A stretch of 64,000 nt of DNA from Stachybotrys elegans (Eukaryota > Ascomycota > Sordariomycetes > Hypocreales > Stachybotryaceae). Both the position numbers and the translations under genes were made by a program. The stretch spans positions 434,001-498,000 of the forward strand of contig JAGPNK010000003.1 in the NCBI GenBank assembly GCA_020746835.1, in the 5' to 3' direction. Of this stretch, positions 42,479-55,574 are shown one piece after another. Positions within the stretch are counted from its first letter, which is position 1. The number at the start of each line of letters is the position of its first letter. Below the pieces are notes generated by a model that did not search any database, was not told where the DNA came from, and was given only the letters and a program-made list of their open reading frames with translations.

Positions 42479-45400
42479 CGTGGCGAGTGGACCTCAGATA
42501 TGATCTGGAAGGTAGCCCGGAGATTGTGGGTGGGTTGAGGAACTCAAGGAAAGATCAGCATCATATGAGCCAGACATCTCTGTCTTTTAAATAAGTTTCA
42601 GGACACCGCTCAACTATGTCTTCTAAATGCTTGGCATTGATTTCCGAGGCATTTCACCTGATTCAGAGCCATTTAATGAGGGGGTGGTAGAGTCAATCTT
42701 GGCAAAAGTGATCGTCGATAGTTCAGGTCCCGACCACGATCTCTCATTCATGGGTTTGCCTTGCCCTGACCGAATGCTACCTTCCAGATCAAAGGAGAAA
42801 AGACCCGTCGGGAACAATTAGGGAGAAAGACTAGACTGGTAGACCAACAATTCCCCGAAACAAGGTTGTTGTAAATTAAATTACCACGTCTTTTACGGAG
42901 AGCCTCGATCCGAAATGGAACCACCCTGTCCGTTTGCAGCGACATGACCATTCTCTGAGTGTCTAGAAATAGACGCAAGAGCTCATTTAGGGGTTTGTGG
43001 GCAGTATCTGCTTCCTATCGGGGCCTGTTGATAACATCCCAGTGGTTACTGGCTTCATTATACGAGGGGTCATCAAGGTTGTTGTGTGACATGCTGCCTC
43101 TAATAATGCCTCGTTGGCTTGTTTCTGCAGGGTGCCTCTTTGCCAAGGCTCTTGTTTGGAGGGGAAACTAATTGGGAACGGAACGTTTTAGTGTGCTACA
43201 ATGTTGCCGATGTCATTGGTTGCAGAGACAATTCTGTCAATTGTGTTAAGAATGAGGGACTATATCATATGTGACTGAGCTCGGCATAGCAGGGCGAAGT
43301 ATCGGTCTCTTTGATCGGTGTAGTATGCTATCGTTAGGGTTGCATTAAGAGATCATCATTCTCTGGTAGACGTAACGCCGGCTTTAGCCTGAGTGATATG
43401 GTCAGGTTTGAGACCAGGTTGTTATTGTTCACATGTTACTGTCACGCTGGCGGCAATGTAAGGACAATTTTCTTTACACCTTTCGATCAAAAACAGTACT
43501 TCAGTAAGCTAATCCGGTCCTTGGGCGCAACCCACCTACTAATATCATGAATCATCATCATGCAGCGTTGGGGTGGATAGTCTGTCATCCCCTGCCTGCC
43601 AAGATGGGATAAAGACCGCCGCCATGATGTTCTGGGGAGGCTTGTCTGTCAAAGTTTAGGCAATGATAGCTATGACAAGAATATAGCTCACTAATGATTA
43701 GAGACATGTTCCATGCATCGAATAGAATCCCACCCGGCGCAGTCCACGTGGGTGGTCAAAATACCATGCTTTGACAGCCGTGCTCAGTGCCTTTAGTTAC
43801 CTTTTTGTACCCTGATAAATAGAGTATGGTAACATGAACGGCCAATAAACATGTTGTTATCGCAATCAGTACCGTCCGTTTGTGGTCCGCCCAACGCCTC
43901 TCGTCGCAGTCTTGCACATCAATTGACTCGCAACATAAAAGCGAGCCCCTCGACCTCTAGACAAAAGGGCAATAATATCCCTCTTTACTACATCTAGAAC
44001 CGGACGCTCTATAAGCTTAACTAAAAAATATCACGCGCTGCATAGCCAAGACGGCAATATTCTAGAGCGTGTGGCAGTCATGGATTATGTTAACGGTGAT
44101 TGACTTGATAGATCCCGTCGGTTCTAATTTTGCCGACGCTAGCTCAAGTAGACGCCTCTATTTAGGGAAGAGAACAGACGCAATATGTGATCGTTGGTGG
44201 TGGATTTTCCATCAGGGCTCCGCGATTCCGCCCTCGTGATGGACGCAAGGGGTAGGTGAGTGGGCATGAGCTCTCCCTCGACACGCCGCCTGCATACCGA
44301 CGTACTCGACTAACTTGTATCCCTTTTGATGTCTACTGCGTGTCGTATTATTTGGTGTGGTGACACGAGTTTCTCCGGTGAGTTGGTGAATGCCAAGAGG
44401 AGTCAAGATTCTACATCAATCAACGTAAAAGAAACTCATCAATGTTTGTACCAGAGAAGTCCGATGACGCAATCCACCACTAACGTCTTTAATTAATTTA
44501 TTTTGTGCGCCTCGGCGTTTGTACAGGAGGTGGCAAGGAGACCATCTGCAGAACCAAGCTTCATGCTTGCACAGGAATGTTCTCTGGCTGATGATGAACC
44601 TCACAACGTCAGAGCATTCTAGCGCTCCTGGGCACGGCTCAATCTTGAGTTAGGCAAGTTTATCACATTCCTATTCACGAGGAGTGCGATGAGCAAGAAG
44701 GTCTATGAGAGCTGGAGAAAACGGGGGTTTGCAAAATATTCTCGTTTACATGACCTCATTGCTTTTCGCGTTCAATATCGAGTCACTCTTGTCAGAACTG
44801 TTTTCGACGAGTAAAAGAAGGATGAAATCACCACGGGAGGCCCCGAATGCTAAATCTAGACGGCAAATTCCTAAGGCCGAGTCAATATGCTCGCCGTGTT
44901 TGGGGCAAACACTCACGGTACAAGGCTATTCAGATGCCCTCTTTAGTCGCCAACGTCGACAATACCTCTTCCTCTTCTTCTTCTTCTCCTTCTTCTTCCT
45001 CTTTCTCTACCCCTCTCAAGATCAATGTCGGTTCCCGAAGAAAAGACCAGATGTCTGCCCACACATTACAGTCTAGTCCAACACGTCGGATCAAACGGGT
45101 CACTTCCGCATTGACTGTTTACCGGGAACGAGATAGTAAGCTTTTGTGACAGCAAAGTTTCGCCGAGTAGGCACCACTGCAGCATCATCATCCGCGCGTT
45201 CTAGGAAGCCGGGGCCAAATATAGTGCTGATAGCTATAGTCAGGCTGATGCCTCAGACTCCTTCTCTTCTAGTCATCCGTTCCCCTCATCCCGTACCGTG
45301 GCAAGCACAGATTGGCCGAAAGACCAGCGGCGGATGCTCTCTTGGCTTTGTTAGTCTCTGTATAGCTCTGCAGCAGATATAACCAAGACAGCATTATTAT

Positions 45401-46767
45401 TCAACCCTACTGGCCCCGCCACCACCATAGCTCCTAGACGAGGCCACGCAGCCACGAGCGGAGTTTTAGCCTTACTAGAGATTCTCCTTTTCTCTCTCCC
45501 TCCACGAAGTGCGTCGGTGGCCTCAGCCCTGCATATTGCAGCAGGGCCAGTGCAGTCCGCTACTTGTCGATCCGTCCAAGGGCGCGGAAGTTAGCAGTTG
45601 CCGATATGGTCCTATGAATGATTCAAAAACTCAATTAGAATCCACTCACTCGAGTAGTAGCATTCGCCACGGCGCACCTGACCGCTCGACTTAGAAGTTA
45701 GCCTGAAGTATAGCTGTCGGAAAGCTTACTATAATGGTGTAGGTGGTGCAGGTGGTGCAGGTGGCCGTTTTCGGTAATATTCTAACTGGTGAAATGGCGG
45801 GTTAGGAATGGAACAAGCTTCGTCATGACCATAAACCTGAATTGCTCTCGGTTGCGAAGAAGCGTCATATTAGTCAAGGACACCTCTTCAGGTAGCTAAC
45901 TCTCAGGTCATGTTATACTGATAACTCTTCGAAACCTGAATATGCCGGCCGCCTACGCCAACAGCCTCCCGGCTTTATTATCACTGCTAGCAACACTAGA
46001 CCGCAAAGCTGAATAGATCCGGCACGTAAAGCTCAGAGGCACTAACATGAGGGCAAGCTAGCAATTCCATTGAACCCCGCGGATGAAATCATAGATCCTG
46101 CAGGGCACATGGCCATCTCCCTTTGGCCAAAGGTGGCTTCAGGAGTTGTTCGGCTCCCGCCAAGCCAGCGTAGCTTGGAGGCGGAGGCAAGCCGAGGGTT
46201 CAGCGCTAGATCAAGGTTTGCTTCAGATCTGACATGCATTCCTAGCGTGACTTCGGGTGTAGCTGCCCGGCCCGCCATCCGCATGTCTGTGGAGAACAGC
46301 ATCATGACAGTACTCGGGCGGTTCTATGCCGTCAACGGCAGTCTTCCCGCTGTAGATCCCAAAGTCTATTTCTGCAGGGAGCGAGGTACGAATGTGGTGA
46401 TGTCCCTTGAGGTGTCGTAGCCTGGATAATAAAAGGGCAGTAGCATCCATCTCGAGTCGGACAATACTCGTCCCAAGTTCATACATACATCTGGCATCGG
46501 GATCACCAAATATATTAACTATACGAATCCTCTTCCATCTCGGGTTCATAATCCCCAGTCAAAGTACAATAACATCTCGGCTTTGACAGACATCTCTCTC
46601 CTTGTAACAATATCTTTCGTCGACAATCTCACCTCGGGTCGGCATATCAGTATTCGAATTAATACTTGTCATGAGAAGCTACATGCTCCAAACATATCAA
46701 GCACCCATCACAACATCTATACACTTCCCAACACTAACATAATATCCTCTACTCCGAAACCTCCAAA
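42479..46767. other. 4.3-kb region without a recognisable gene
   Basis: Between the AA9 and NACHT genes, which point away from each other. Many short frames, none with signatures. A CTT/CCT-rich microsatellite lies at about 44965-45020 and a GGTGCA repeat near 45740-45765. There is no RIP-type AT island and no terminal repeat that I could see. It could contain non-coding RNAs or eroded DNA. Confidence 0.4.
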
Positions 46768-49700
46768 ATGGCTCCCTCCATGCTTTCCATGACCCCTGCT
46801 CCTCATCAATTCCCCACGAGCCCTCCCACCCACTCCCGACGAACCTTCGCCTCCCACGATGAGGAGACCATGAGCAGCAGCACCATGCAGCGGCATTCGC
46901 GCCGCATGTCGCGTCGTTTCAGCTCCGTCGATACCTCCAACATCTCCGAGGTCGTCTTCTCGCTCAAGCGACGTAGCTCGGAGGAGCTGGGCTCCGCGAC
47001 GTCCGCCAAGCTCATGAACGTCACCCACGAGGGCATCCTGGACTGGATCCGATCCCAGCGAATGAGCCATGTGCCTCCCGAGGGAAGCAGCTACGACAAG
47101 GTTCTAGCCTGGGCCCAGCTCTTTATTGAGAGGCTCCATTCATTCGACCTGGCGATTGAGGATTTCGCCGGTGATTCATACCTGGCGACACAGCTCACTT
47201 ACGGTTACTGCTCTATTCTTCTCAATGTATGTACCACTCTCTCATAGTCCTATCAGGACCATACTAACACTCTACAGCTTGGAAGGGAAAATGCCGAGGC
47301 GCTCATGGTGTCATTTGGCTTCTTCTACAACATGTCCATGTCGCTTGCCAACCTGCTTGATCGAATTGAACTGTTTAGTGTTTCGCAGGACATCAGAGAG
47401 CAGCTGGTCATGGCTCTGTCTGACCTTGTTACGCTCGTCGCCAGTGTTTCTATCCGTTTCCACAAAGCTACGCGTGGTTTGACCAAGTCATCTGTGACGG
47501 TCGACATCTACAACAGCTTCCCCGGTGAGATCAAGAGCTTTGTCGAGCGCTGCGACAAGACGGCCGAGTCCATGTGGCGACACCAGTTGCTCAAGGATGG
47601 CATGGATGCCGTTCCAGGTAATGAAACACTCCTCCATTCACCCTGCGTCAGTGTTCTGACTGGTTCAAGTGTCTACGGTCAAGGCCATCAGGACTTGGCT
47701 TACTCCCGAGGACGCGGTTTCTGCCAGCATGGGCACCGTCTCGCATCTTGCCCATGATCGGGAAGAGCTGACCTGCCTCTGGATGGCGCCGTACCTGACG
47801 CGCTTCCTCAAGGGCTCAAACGACACTATGAGCATCTACGGCAAGCGAGGCTCTGGAAAGTCTGTGCTGGCATCCGTCATTGTAGATTACCTGCAGCACC
47901 CAATCGGTGGCAACACCTACAAGGCGATCTACGTGCCAATCAGTCAGTCCTAGCATCTCCTACTTCCGCTAGAACTACATGCTAACCGACGCAGATAACC
48001 GTGCACCTGCTCAGGGCGCCACCTCTGACATCTTGAAGGCCATTCTTTGCCAGCTGTTCCAGCAGCGCATTGGCAACGTTCAGCTGCTCCAGATCCTCTC
48101 CGAGGCCATGGAGCGCTGCGCAAGGACGACCAATGACTCCGAGTATGAAAAGGTCGTCTGGGTCGCGCTTGAGCGCTCTCTACAAGCAGCCCTTGTGGGC
48201 GCCAAGGAGCTCATTATTGTTGTTGACGGCCTCGACGAGGCAGTGTCCTCTGAGAGCGACCTTGTGCAAAGGCTTCACTCTGCAACCTCTCAGGGATCAA
48301 ACGTCAAGCTCATTGCCCTGGGTACCCAGAAGCCGTCCGTCACTAGTGGTGTGACGAACATCCAGATCACCGATGACCTGATCTTTGACGACATCATGGC
48401 CGTCGTTCGTGGTCTGTTCGAGCACGGCAGCAAGGTCTTCCGCTCTATGCACGAGATGGAGCGCGAGAGCATCGTCTCGCGCATCGTCGAGGCTTCGCAC
48501 GGGTCCTTCTTGTTCGCCAAGCTTGCTGCCAAGCGACTTCGAGACGAGGAGACATCCGACAAGCTTAGCAAGGAGCTTGATTCATTGAGCTCTCATACCA
48601 GCATCCTTGACTTTGTCACGAGGACAATCCAGGCCAACTCCGTCTCCGAGGATGCCAAGATGATGCTCCTCTGGCTGGCCACAGCTGAGCGTCCTCTTTC
48701 GCTCAAGACGCTCTTAACACTGACGTCGATTCATGTGGATAAGAAGACCATCAACGATCGACAGATCGATACGCTGTCGGTGCTGAGGCCTGTCAACTCC
48801 CTTGTGTTCCTGCAGGACGGTCAGGTGTGCCTTCGCCACGGACTCGTCCGCGAGGCCATTCTCGAGATGCAGCACAAGGGCAAGCTCGTGAGCCATGTCA
48901 AAGATCCCCATGCCGAGCTCGCCACAAGGCTGCTGTTTTACATCAAGCATAATGTCACCCAGGAGCATGACATCTCGCTCAACCCTCTGGATGCGTATGA
49001 GACACAGCAACTACTGAACAAGTTCCCGATGCTCGACTTTGCTGTTCGCTACTGGCCGTATCACCTCAGGCGAACCACTGTGTTCACCAAGGACGGTGAG
49101 GCGGCCGTTGCAAAGACAATCTCTCACGTTTTCCCGACGTCGAATACTGTCCTTCTCCTTCAGAATGCTCTCTGGGTGCACAAGGCAACGCCTACGCATC
49201 TCATCTACTTGGCTACTACTACCAACATCTGTCGTCACCTATTGACCAGCAACGACCCAATCACTCTCCAGTCCATCATTACGCTGGTGTTGCTGTGTCG
49301 CCAGGTTGGCCTGGTACAAGAGTGTATCCCCATGTTCTATGAGGCCACAAACACGGCCAACAGCATTCTCGGCTCGCGTAGCACTGTGACTCTGCAGATG
49401 GCGAGCGGCTTCTTGGAGTTGACATTCTCCATGACGACCAAGGAGAAAACCGACATCATGAAGAAACGTGAGGACCTCTTCCTGGTTCTTATCGAATGCT
49501 ACAAGGTCCAATATGGCCAGCGTTCAGAGATTGTCATCACCACGATGCATCAGCTTGTGGAGCATTACCACATGATCCACGAGGAGCACAAAGCCAAGGA
49601 GCTCCTCGTGACCATTGAGAAGATGACGAGCGTTCAGGGTAGCATCGAGGCTGAGAGCGGCCTCCATGTGCATCTCAGGCGAGGACATGAAAAGACGCAG

Positions 49701-52700
49701 ACCAGCATGCGACTCTTCTTGGACGTCGAGGAGCACGATGAGAAGCTCGAAACAGCAGAGACCCAACACAGCTTCGAGTACTTGTTCAAGCAGGCCGAGC
49801 GCTACGTCTCTGAGGGGCGGATGGAGCTCGCTGAGCACTCGTATATCGAGGCATGGCAGCGCATCAGCCGCGAGTACCGCCGCAATCACTCCGAGGTCCT
49901 GGAGAAGAAGAAGATGCAGGTCATCATTGGCTACTCCAAGTTCCTTCAGTCACAGAAGCGCTACGACGACTGCTCCTCGGTGCTGTGCAGCTTCTGGGAG
50001 GAGTACAGGCAGAGCAACGTAACGTTTAGCGAGACGTCCATGACGCATTTCACCGAGATGGCCAAGATCATGACAAGCATCGGCATGTACACTGGTGCCC
50101 TATCCATCCTCAAGCACTGCAAGTCGTGCTACCAGAATACCAGCCGTACTCAGACCAGCTCGTACAAGGAGATTCAGGAGGCCATTCATACCAACTCGCG
50201 CCAGATCATGCAGTCGGTCGAGTCTTCCGAGACTGTAGTCTCCGAGTCTACGCTGCGTGAGATGGTCCTCGAGGCGTCCAGCTCCATTGAGACCATGGAA
50301 GAGACTTCATTCACTGCCGCCTTTAGCATGGTGAAGTTGTACATGTCCCAGCACCGCTGGCAAGAAGCAACCCGTTCTCTCAAGAGAGTTTTGCAGGGCA
50401 TCTGGCCCTCCCTGTTCGCATCTACTGCCGCAGACGTCACGCCTCCATCCAAGCACGTCGACAGCTGCGTGGAACTCGCTGAGCGTCTCGCCGAGTGCTA
50501 CCGCGCGCGCCGCCGCATCACCAAGGAGGAAGACCTTCGCATGCGTCTGTACCACTGCATCAGGACGTGCAGGCCCGTCAACGATAGCCTCCGCGAGCGT
50601 GTGACCTCGGAGCTCATCTCCTTCTTGGACCGCACCCTGCAGACTGACACCATCATCACGGTCCGTCAGGAGATGCTGGATGACTACACTGAGTTCTACA
50701 GCCCCGAGCACCAGACCGTCATCAAGATGCTGTGGGAGCTGGCGGAGCTGGCGCGACCTCGCCCGGTCTTTGTCGAGTACTACCAGAGAATCATCAAGGC
50801 CCTCAACAAGAACTCTGAGACGTGCAAGCCCGAGACCTTTGAGCCTTGCATCACTGTCGCGACGGAGCTCTGGAACAAGGGTCACTTCTCAGAGGCTCTG
50901 CAGTACTACCGCATGCTCTTTGTCACGTTCCTCAAGCAGCCCAAGATGAACCAGAAGCTGCAGAACGAGACGTTCATCCGAGAGACTTTTGACCGCTACG
51001 AAACCTGTCTCCGAACCGTCCGGGCCGACTTTACCACCTTGCACAAGATCTCGACCGAGTGGTATCACCAGTGCAAGACGGTCTTTGGCGCCTCATCCAG
51101 CATCACGGTGCGCTCAACGCTCCATCTCGCCAGGGTCTGCCAGGAGTCCAAGCGCTATGAGCACGAGGCCATGGTGCTTTACGAGGAGCTCCTGCATGTC
51201 AACTCGGAGCTGGTGGACCGCCGCGAAATCACCTCCATCCTCGATGCCATGTATGAGGAGGAGGCCTACGCTGCCTCGTCCAACAAGTCGGAGACAATGT
51301 CCTCGGCACAGACGGAGCGGGCGCTCAAGGTTCTCACGAACCGCACCAACACGGTGCGCAAGAGCTACGGCTGGGCGCACGAGGAGTCGCTGTCCAAGCT
51401 GACGGAGCTGGTCAGGTTCCGCAGCAAGCAGAATGAGACGGAGATGGTCCAGCGCGAGCTCCGGGAGACGTCGATCCAGGTGCTCTCGACGGAGAAGTCG
51501 TCTATGCGCCTCATCCAGGCGGCGTCGACGATTGCGTCCAACTACATTGCAACCAACCAGGTCCATCTCGCTACACAGATGACGGAGGAAATGTACCGTC
51601 AGATTGTCATGAAGGACACGACCAACGTGAGGCAGTCTGGCTTCGACGTCTCCTCGCGAGGCCGCGAGAGCCTGGTCTTCCTCGCTCAGCTTGAGTACAG
51701 CCTCCGCCGCAACTCGGCCACGTCTGTGACGGTGGACGAGATCCTTGCGGAGCTGACGATGCAGTACGTCTACTTCCGGCAGTTTAGAGAGGCGATCCAG
51801 TCCAAGACGAGCTTCCAAGAGGTCACCCTGTCGGTTGCCCGCATCTACAAGTCGCTCGTCTCGACGCACCGTGAGACGGCAGCCAAGCACGTCTTTGAGG
51901 AGTACCACAACTACTTCATGAAGACGGAGGGTCGACGCCTGAAGTTCACCAAGACGGAGCAGATTGACATGCTTCTGCATACTCTGATGGACCACTTCAG
52001 CAACTTCAAGTCCCAGGACATTGTGCGATCGGTTGGTATCAGCGCCAACGCGCATATTCTCCAGCTGCTGCAGGATAAGAAGCACCATGCTGCGTGCGAC
52101 CTGGCCATGGCCAGCTTCATCTACATGTCCAATAGCAGCAGCTACCGCACGCCTACTATCGCCAAGCTTGTGCTGATCATGGGCATGAACATCTCTGGAC
52201 GTCACCTGTCGCCGCAGCCAGGAGGCGCGTGCCGCAAGGAGATGCTCGACACTTCTGGGGCTATTATCCCCAATGTCTTGCACGTGCTGGAGGAGCTGAA
52301 TGTCAGTCTCCAGGAGTTTAGCCTGTCACACCTCAACAGTCTTATTGCGCTGCTTGGGTCGCAGAAAAACTACAAGACGCTGTCGTGGCTTCTCAAGATT
52401 CTCTGGACCAGTCGCGAGACCAAGCTGAGCTGGCACCCATCGACTACCTTGGCGCTGGGCCGACGCTTCATCCTGGCGCAGTACAAGGTGGAGGACTCGA
52501 TGGCGGCTATTCGCCTGGCCGAGGACATTGTCTACAACTGCCGCCGAGTCCACGGAACGCGCCACCCCAACACGCTCGAGATGTCCATCCTGCTCACGCA
52601 GCTGTACACGAGCGTGGCGCAGCGCTTCCAGGAGTCGAAGACGGGCCAGGACATGGCAACGCGGCTCCTCAAGAAGAGCGTGGCCGTGCACGAGAACATT

Positions 52701-53090
52701 GTGCGCGTGCTGACGGACCCGGCGTACGCGGAGATGGAGGACAGCCTAGACACGGCGCACAGCAGCGACGGGTCGGACTGGGAGCATGCCATGTCCGACG
52801 ACTACAAGAACGGCGCGTCGGACGGCGAACACGTCCGCCAGCACATGTGGTATATGAAGCTCGCGCTGGAGCGCCTGGGCGGCTGGCCCAAGGACTACAG
52901 CGAGTACCAGCGGCTCAGCTCCGACGTGTTTAGCAAGTTCGCACAGGAGATGAAGGGCATGGAGGGGATGGATAAGTGGGATCTGAAGAAGTTTGGCAAG
53001 GGCAGGGCAGAGAGCGAGGATGATATGCTGAACGCAAACTTCAGCGACTGGGAAGTGGTTGATGTCAGGATGGGCCACGGACGACAGTAG
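46768..53090 (+). CDS. Very large NACHT-type STAND NTPase
   Basis: Putative signalling/immune-type NTPase, probably cytosolic. Exons 46768-47226, 47278-47617, 47670-47942 and 47995-53090 (introns 51-52 nt), 2,055 residues. Residues 1-90 are Ser/Arg-rich and disordered. About 100-265 is a helical domain (ILDWIRSQRMSHVPPEGSSY onwards) of the kind that precedes NACHT in fungal STAND proteins. The NTPase has Walker A GKRGSGKS (324-331) and Walker B LIIVVDGLDEA (about 430-440), followed by a winged-helix-like region. The remaining roughly 1,400 residues are long amphipathic helices suggestive of degenerate TPR/superstructure repeats (for example ERYVSEGRMELAEHSYIEAW, QYYRMLFVTFLKQPKMNQKL, then VTVDEILAELTMQYVYFRQF). 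No effector domain such as HET or PNP was recognised. The large last exon is free of introns and stops, so the gene appears functional. Confidence 0.88.
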
Positions 53091-55574
53091 GGGACTGACC
53101 ATGCAAGGGTGATGGGATGATAACCAAAAGCTATTATGATATATGTATACGAGATTGGGCCTACCTAAAAGCAGAAAGATGAAATATAACGAACACTGTT
53201 TACATATGTTCTTCTTCAGTGCGTGCGCATGTTGGGGCTGGGATCTGCCTATTGGAATGTGCTTGACACAGTGATCCGACTTGTAGCATCTCCTGAGTCG
53301 GCAACGCGTGGATCATATCTTTGTTTGAACATCTCATTTCCTTCGGAAGTGTGGCCTTTGCACTGTGGTTGGTGTAGGGTAAGGCGATCGATCGGACGAG
53401 AGAGGAATCCCGATCCATGGCGTAATGCACAGCGCTCAGAGGGCAGAAAACAGGCCTCACCGCTTGGTGGTAGTTGCGCCTAAATGCCATGCTTGACTCG
53501 CGTGGACTTACCATATGCGAGCGGACCACAACCGCGCGTGCATCGCTACCTCCACAGCAAACGAACGGCCTGGAACATTGAGAAGTCTTGCCAGCATGGA
53601 CCTTCTCTGCCCCGCGTTTTCCCTCCCCGCAAAGAGAGGGGAATGGGCAGGGGGTGACCATGGCCGAGAGCGGAGGAGGGGGGGAAGAAAGCGTAGGTGG
53701 TCTGGGGATCCTGGGAGGGTGTGGGACATGTGGACAAGTGTAGATGCATTTGTTGATGATGGACAGGCGATTTTCAGACATGTGAAGATGAGCGGAATCA
53801 GGTGGCTCGACTGGTCCGGGGATAGAGGGATTAACGATGAGTGAATGTGCGCAAGAGGTTGAATCGAACCACTGCATCTCTGGAGAGGTTTGTCCTCTAC
53901 GGCTGAGCTTGCGAGTCAGCAGCCCAGGAACGGGGATCTGCAAAGACGGGAGCGTCGGGCCTTGGCTGTGTTTTCTTTGCCTTCCATCTTTCTGTTTGTT
54001 TGTTTTTCTTCTTGGCCCCGTTCCATTTCGATTATCGCCTCCTGCTTAAGGGGAGCAAAGCGTCCGGTCTGCTAGCCTCGGGCGCTTGCGTTGCGTCAAG
54101 GTGAGGGAGGAGAGGGGGATGACACGGATCGATTGCCAGCCGTCCGAGACATGTTGGGCAGCTGACAGTTGGGGACGGTCCTCACATGGACACGCCCGCC
54201 AGCCCCCCGCAGCGCGAGACGCCTGGTGAGGGTGGTCTTGATTTGTTCGGCGCAGCGGCAGGCCATGGGGGGGGGACATGCATGCCACGGGACGTCGTCT
54301 TGACCGGGTGTCCCACGTTTGGGCGCTGTTGTCGCTTCGGAGGACACGAGACACGACGAGACCTTCCGTGTTCTAGGCTAAAGCTGTTTCGCATGACGCG
54401 GTTAGTTTCGAGTCGAGTGCACGAGGCGAGGGCTGGTTGGGAATCTCGCCATTTCTTCTCTCTTGTCAACCATGTCTTGCTTACCCCTTACTCTCCCTCC
54501 CTCTCTCCCTCCCTCCCCCTCTCTCTCTTACTCAGAGTAAGCAAGCCATCGAGATATTTTCAGAAGCCAGCCAAGCCACGTTGTCGAGTAATGCAGGGCC
54601 ACTTTCGCCTTGGCCCGTTTCCGGTGCGCTTCCAGAGGTCAATTTCAATTTCGTGCAAGAAAAATGGCTGCCCCGCAAGAATCGGTAACGTGGGCCAAAT
54701 TTCCCCATCCTCCTAGACCAGGCTTTCCCCACGCTGGCTGCGATAGGGCGGTACCTTGCTTAATCTGGGCTCCAGGTACGCAATACCTGCCTCCCACTGT
54801 AACCCCCTGCAACCCAAGAGTCTACAGGCCATCGTAGCGGGGCTGCAGCGCTGTGGGGGCTCGTACCCACGACATGGCATCAGCACCCCTTAGTGGTATT
54901 TCTGCGCCCACTGTTCTTGATTGTCCTTGATGCAGCCCGTCGTCATCCCCAGCATCCACTCATCATCTGCCATTTCTCCTTCAACCATCCCCTAATCCTG
55001 CGCCACCACGACCTATTCAAGCCTGCCTCATCCGTCTGCCCTCCTTTCTTTGGTATTGTCCTGTCTCGTCTCGTCACGTCTTTGCTTGTTGGCCTCTTGC
55101 CTTTCCCCTTATTGCCAGCGCATCCAGCGCTTCCACGCTTCCAGCCTCAGTCTCAGTCTCAGTCTCTTGCATCGTCGCTCCCTTCGACTCTCTATGCCCA
55201 CTTCGTTATCAGTCGGATCTTCACCGCTGGTTCCACTGTCCTAGACCTCGCGCTACCGCAAGGTACATTAGCTTCATCATTTAATACCTACCTGCCTCTG
55301 GGCTTTCTTCTGGAACCGCCGGGCCCGAGACATCCTACTTCATCCCTCGTCGAACCTTGCTCTGCCTGCGATTGCCCGGCTCCCTCGCTCCCTCAACCGT
55401 CTTGCCGCGCTCGACGACCTCTCCTTCGACGACGCCCTCACCCTACGATCCGACGACTCTCAGAAGACACCTTTAGGACCCGACACCGTGGAGGAGATGC
55501 AGTAGGTTGGCCTCGCAGACCCGAAGCCGTAGACTGCTTCGATCAACCAAAACCACCCCTTGGACCTTACCGGC
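53091..55574. other. Intergenic region and likely lipase leader
   Basis: No protein gene supported. 53851-53915 on the minus strand resembles a decayed tRNA. The CT-rich stretch from about 54480 and again 54900-55570 is probably promoter and 5' untranslated leader of the lipase; the open frame there (54893-55615) has a Ser/Pro/Leu composition typical of leader sequence. Confidence 0.45.

Noticed and set aside
50307..52283. Long minus-strand frames inside the NACHT gene
   Set aside because: Antisense shadows of the uninterrupted STAND coding exon.
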